Below are positions 62,850 to 64,000 of a stretch of DNA of 64,000 bases, piece after piece. Under the pieces are notes generated by a model. That model ran no database searches, was not told the DNA's origin, and worked only from the letters and a program-made list of their open reading frames with translations. This stretch comes from Pararobbsia alpina_A (GTDB lineage: Bacteria > Pseudomonadota > Gammaproteobacteria > Burkholderiales > Burkholderiaceae): positions 1,426,001 to 1,490,000 of the forward strand of contig NZ_OZ221287.1 in assembly GCF_965118125.1 (NCBI RefSeq). Direction: 5' to 3'. The number at the start of each line of letters is the position of its first letter. Position 1 is the first letter of the stretch. Made by a program: the position numbers and the translations under genes.

Positions 62850-64000
62850 ATGGATCTTGATTATTGGTGGCTGTTGCTGATCCCCGTGGTGTTCGGGCTC
62901 GGCTGGATGGCCGCGCGTTTCGACGTCAAGCATCTGCTTTCCGAAAGCGCGAGCCTGCCGCGATCCTATTTCCGCGGGCTTAATTTCCTGCTCAACGAGC
63001 AGCCGGACCAGGCCATCGATGCGTTTATCGAGGTCGTGAAGCTGGATCCGGAGACGACCGAACTGCACTTTGCGCTGGGCAATCTGTTTCGACGTCGCGG
63101 TGAAACCGAGCGCGCGATTCGCGTTCACCAGAACCTGCTCAATCGCAATGACTTGCCCGAAGTCGAACGCGAACACGCCTTGTTCGAACTCGGTCAGGAC
63201 TTTCTGAAGGCGGGTTTGCTCGACCGTGCCGAAGACACCTTCAAGGCGTTCGGCAGCGGCGCATTCGCGGTCGAAGCGCAACGATGCCTGTTGACGATCT
63301 ATGAGATCGAGAAGGACTGGGCGCAGGCGATTGCAATGGCTGAAAAGCTCGCGAACACGAGCGGCCAGTCGTATCGCAAGGAGATTGCGCAGTTCCACTG
63401 CGAGCGCGCGCAGGAAGCGCTGCAGCGCAAGGACGCGACGGCATCGGCCGACGAGCTGAAGCTCGCGCGTGACGTGAATCCGGCGAACGTGCGAGCGACG
63501 ATGCTGGCGGGCGACGTCGAGATGGCCGCCGGCAATCCGGCGCGCGCCATCGAGCTGTGGCGCCAGGTCGAAACGCAGTCGGCGGCCCATCTGCCGCTCG
63601 TCGTCGAACGCCTGATGAAGGCCTATACGGCGCTCGGCAAGGACGCCGACGGCGCGCACCTCATCATGCAATATCTCGAGAAGTATCCGTCAAACGATCT
63701 GCTCGACATCTCGTATGCCTATATTGCGCAGCACGTCGGCACCGAGGCCGCGCATGAACTCGTGCGCGCGCAAATGCAGAAGGCACCGAATCTGGCCGGC
63801 ATGTCGCGATTGCTCGAATCGCAGGTCGCCACGGCGGAGGAACCGCGGCGCGGCGAACTCGAGCTCATGCGCAATCTGATTCGCCAGCGTACGAAGAACC
63901 TGCCGCGCTATACCTGCCAAAGCTGCGGCTTTCGTGCGCGTCTGTTTTACTGGCAGTGCCCGGGCTGCAGCGGCTGGGAAACCTATGCGCCGCGTCGCGT
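62850..64000 (+). CDS. lapB: Lipopolysaccharide assembly protein LapB (partial at window edge)
   Basis: This open frame starts at ATG 62850 and runs to the right edge without a stop (383 codons seen; E. coli LapB is 389 residues). It begins with an N-terminal membrane helix (DYWWLLLIPVVFGLGWMAAR), followed by YFRGLNFLLNEQPDQAIDAF and a series of TPR repeats. Near the end is the rubredoxin-like metal site YTCQSCGFRARLFYWQCPGC. LapB adapts FtsH-dependent degradation of LpxC and so controls LPS level. Only the last few residues are missing. The gene follows lapA as in most relatives. Confidence 0.92.
   Translation, partial: MDLDYWWLLLIPVVFGLGWMAARFDVKHLLSESASLPRSYFRGLNFLLNEQPDQAIDAFIEVVKLDPETTELHFALGNLFRRRGETERAIRVHQNLLNRNDLPEVEREHALFELGQDFLKAGLLDRAEDTFKAFGSGAFAVEAQRCLLTIYEIEKDWAQAIAMAEKLANTSGQSYRKEIAQFHCERAQEALQRKDATASADELKLARDVNPANVRATMLAGDVEMAAGNPARAIELWRQVETQSAAHLPLVVERLMKAYTALGKDADGAHLIMQYLEKYPSNDLLDISYAYIAQHVGTEAAHELVRAQMQKAPNLAGMSRLLESQVATAEEPRRGELELMRNLIRQRTKNLPRYTCQSCGFRARLFYWQCPGCSGWETYAPRR

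Overview
The window is high-GC DNA from the Burkholderiaceae (Burkholderia/Paraburkholderia and relatives), probably the main chromosome. The evidence is the gyrA - DUF2059 - serC - pheA - hisC - tyrA - aroA - cmk - rpsA - ihfB - lapA - lapB order, the one-piece tmRNA with tag ANDDTFALAA, and Burkholderia-like GyrA, OmpA, PepN and Fbp sequences. The species cannot be fixed by reading alone. I saw no insertion sequences, CRISPR arrays, tRNA genes or intact prophage.

Left part (1-24,000): a small membrane protein gene heads a Tat-exported, PaoABC-type periplasmic aldehyde oxidoreductase operon. It is followed by a DHA2-type efflux pump, a membrane protein with a PH/GRAM-like segment, a small protein of unknown function and a nitroreductase flanked by two kinds of degenerate short repeats. 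Then come a DnaQ-like exonuclease divergent from a small Cys-rich protein across a LexA-type SOS box, a serine beta-lactamase-like hydrolase and fructose-1,6-bisphosphatase. A DGPF/YCII - ECF42-type sigma factor module follows, then aminopeptidase N, a DUF4136 lipoprotein with a near-consensus promoter, and a DUF3302 - HlyD - NodT operon with no inner-membrane pump.

Middle part (23,700-43,900): a leftward purine catabolic group (xdhA-xdhB-xdhC, an adenine-deaminase-like gene, guanine deaminase) could convert adenine and guanine to urate. It is followed by dsbB, an amidase, a class I glutamine amidotransferase-like hydrolase, a GNAT acetyltransferase, a citrate-type MFS symporter, a TPR/glycosyltransferase-like protein, an FAD monooxygenase, a CrcB fluoride channel, ubiG and gph.

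Right part (43,900-64,000): an FAA-hydrolase-family gene, tmRNA (ssrA), a DUF2252 gene with an AT-rich upstream region, ompA, gyrA, and then the mixed-function serine/aromatic supraoperon serC-pheA-hisC-tyrA-aroA-cmk-rpsA, ihfB and lapA-lapB. lapB runs off the right edge.

The window is mostly ordinary chromosome. The points most worth checking are the small membrane protein coupled to paoABC, the likely adenine (not adenosine) specificity of the Add-type enzyme in the purine cluster, the SOS box at 11,067, a candidate promoter embedded in rare codons inside cmk, the repeat arrays around the nitroreductase, and recurrent Ala/Ser/Gly/Pro-rich extensions or insertions in otherwise conserved enzymes.
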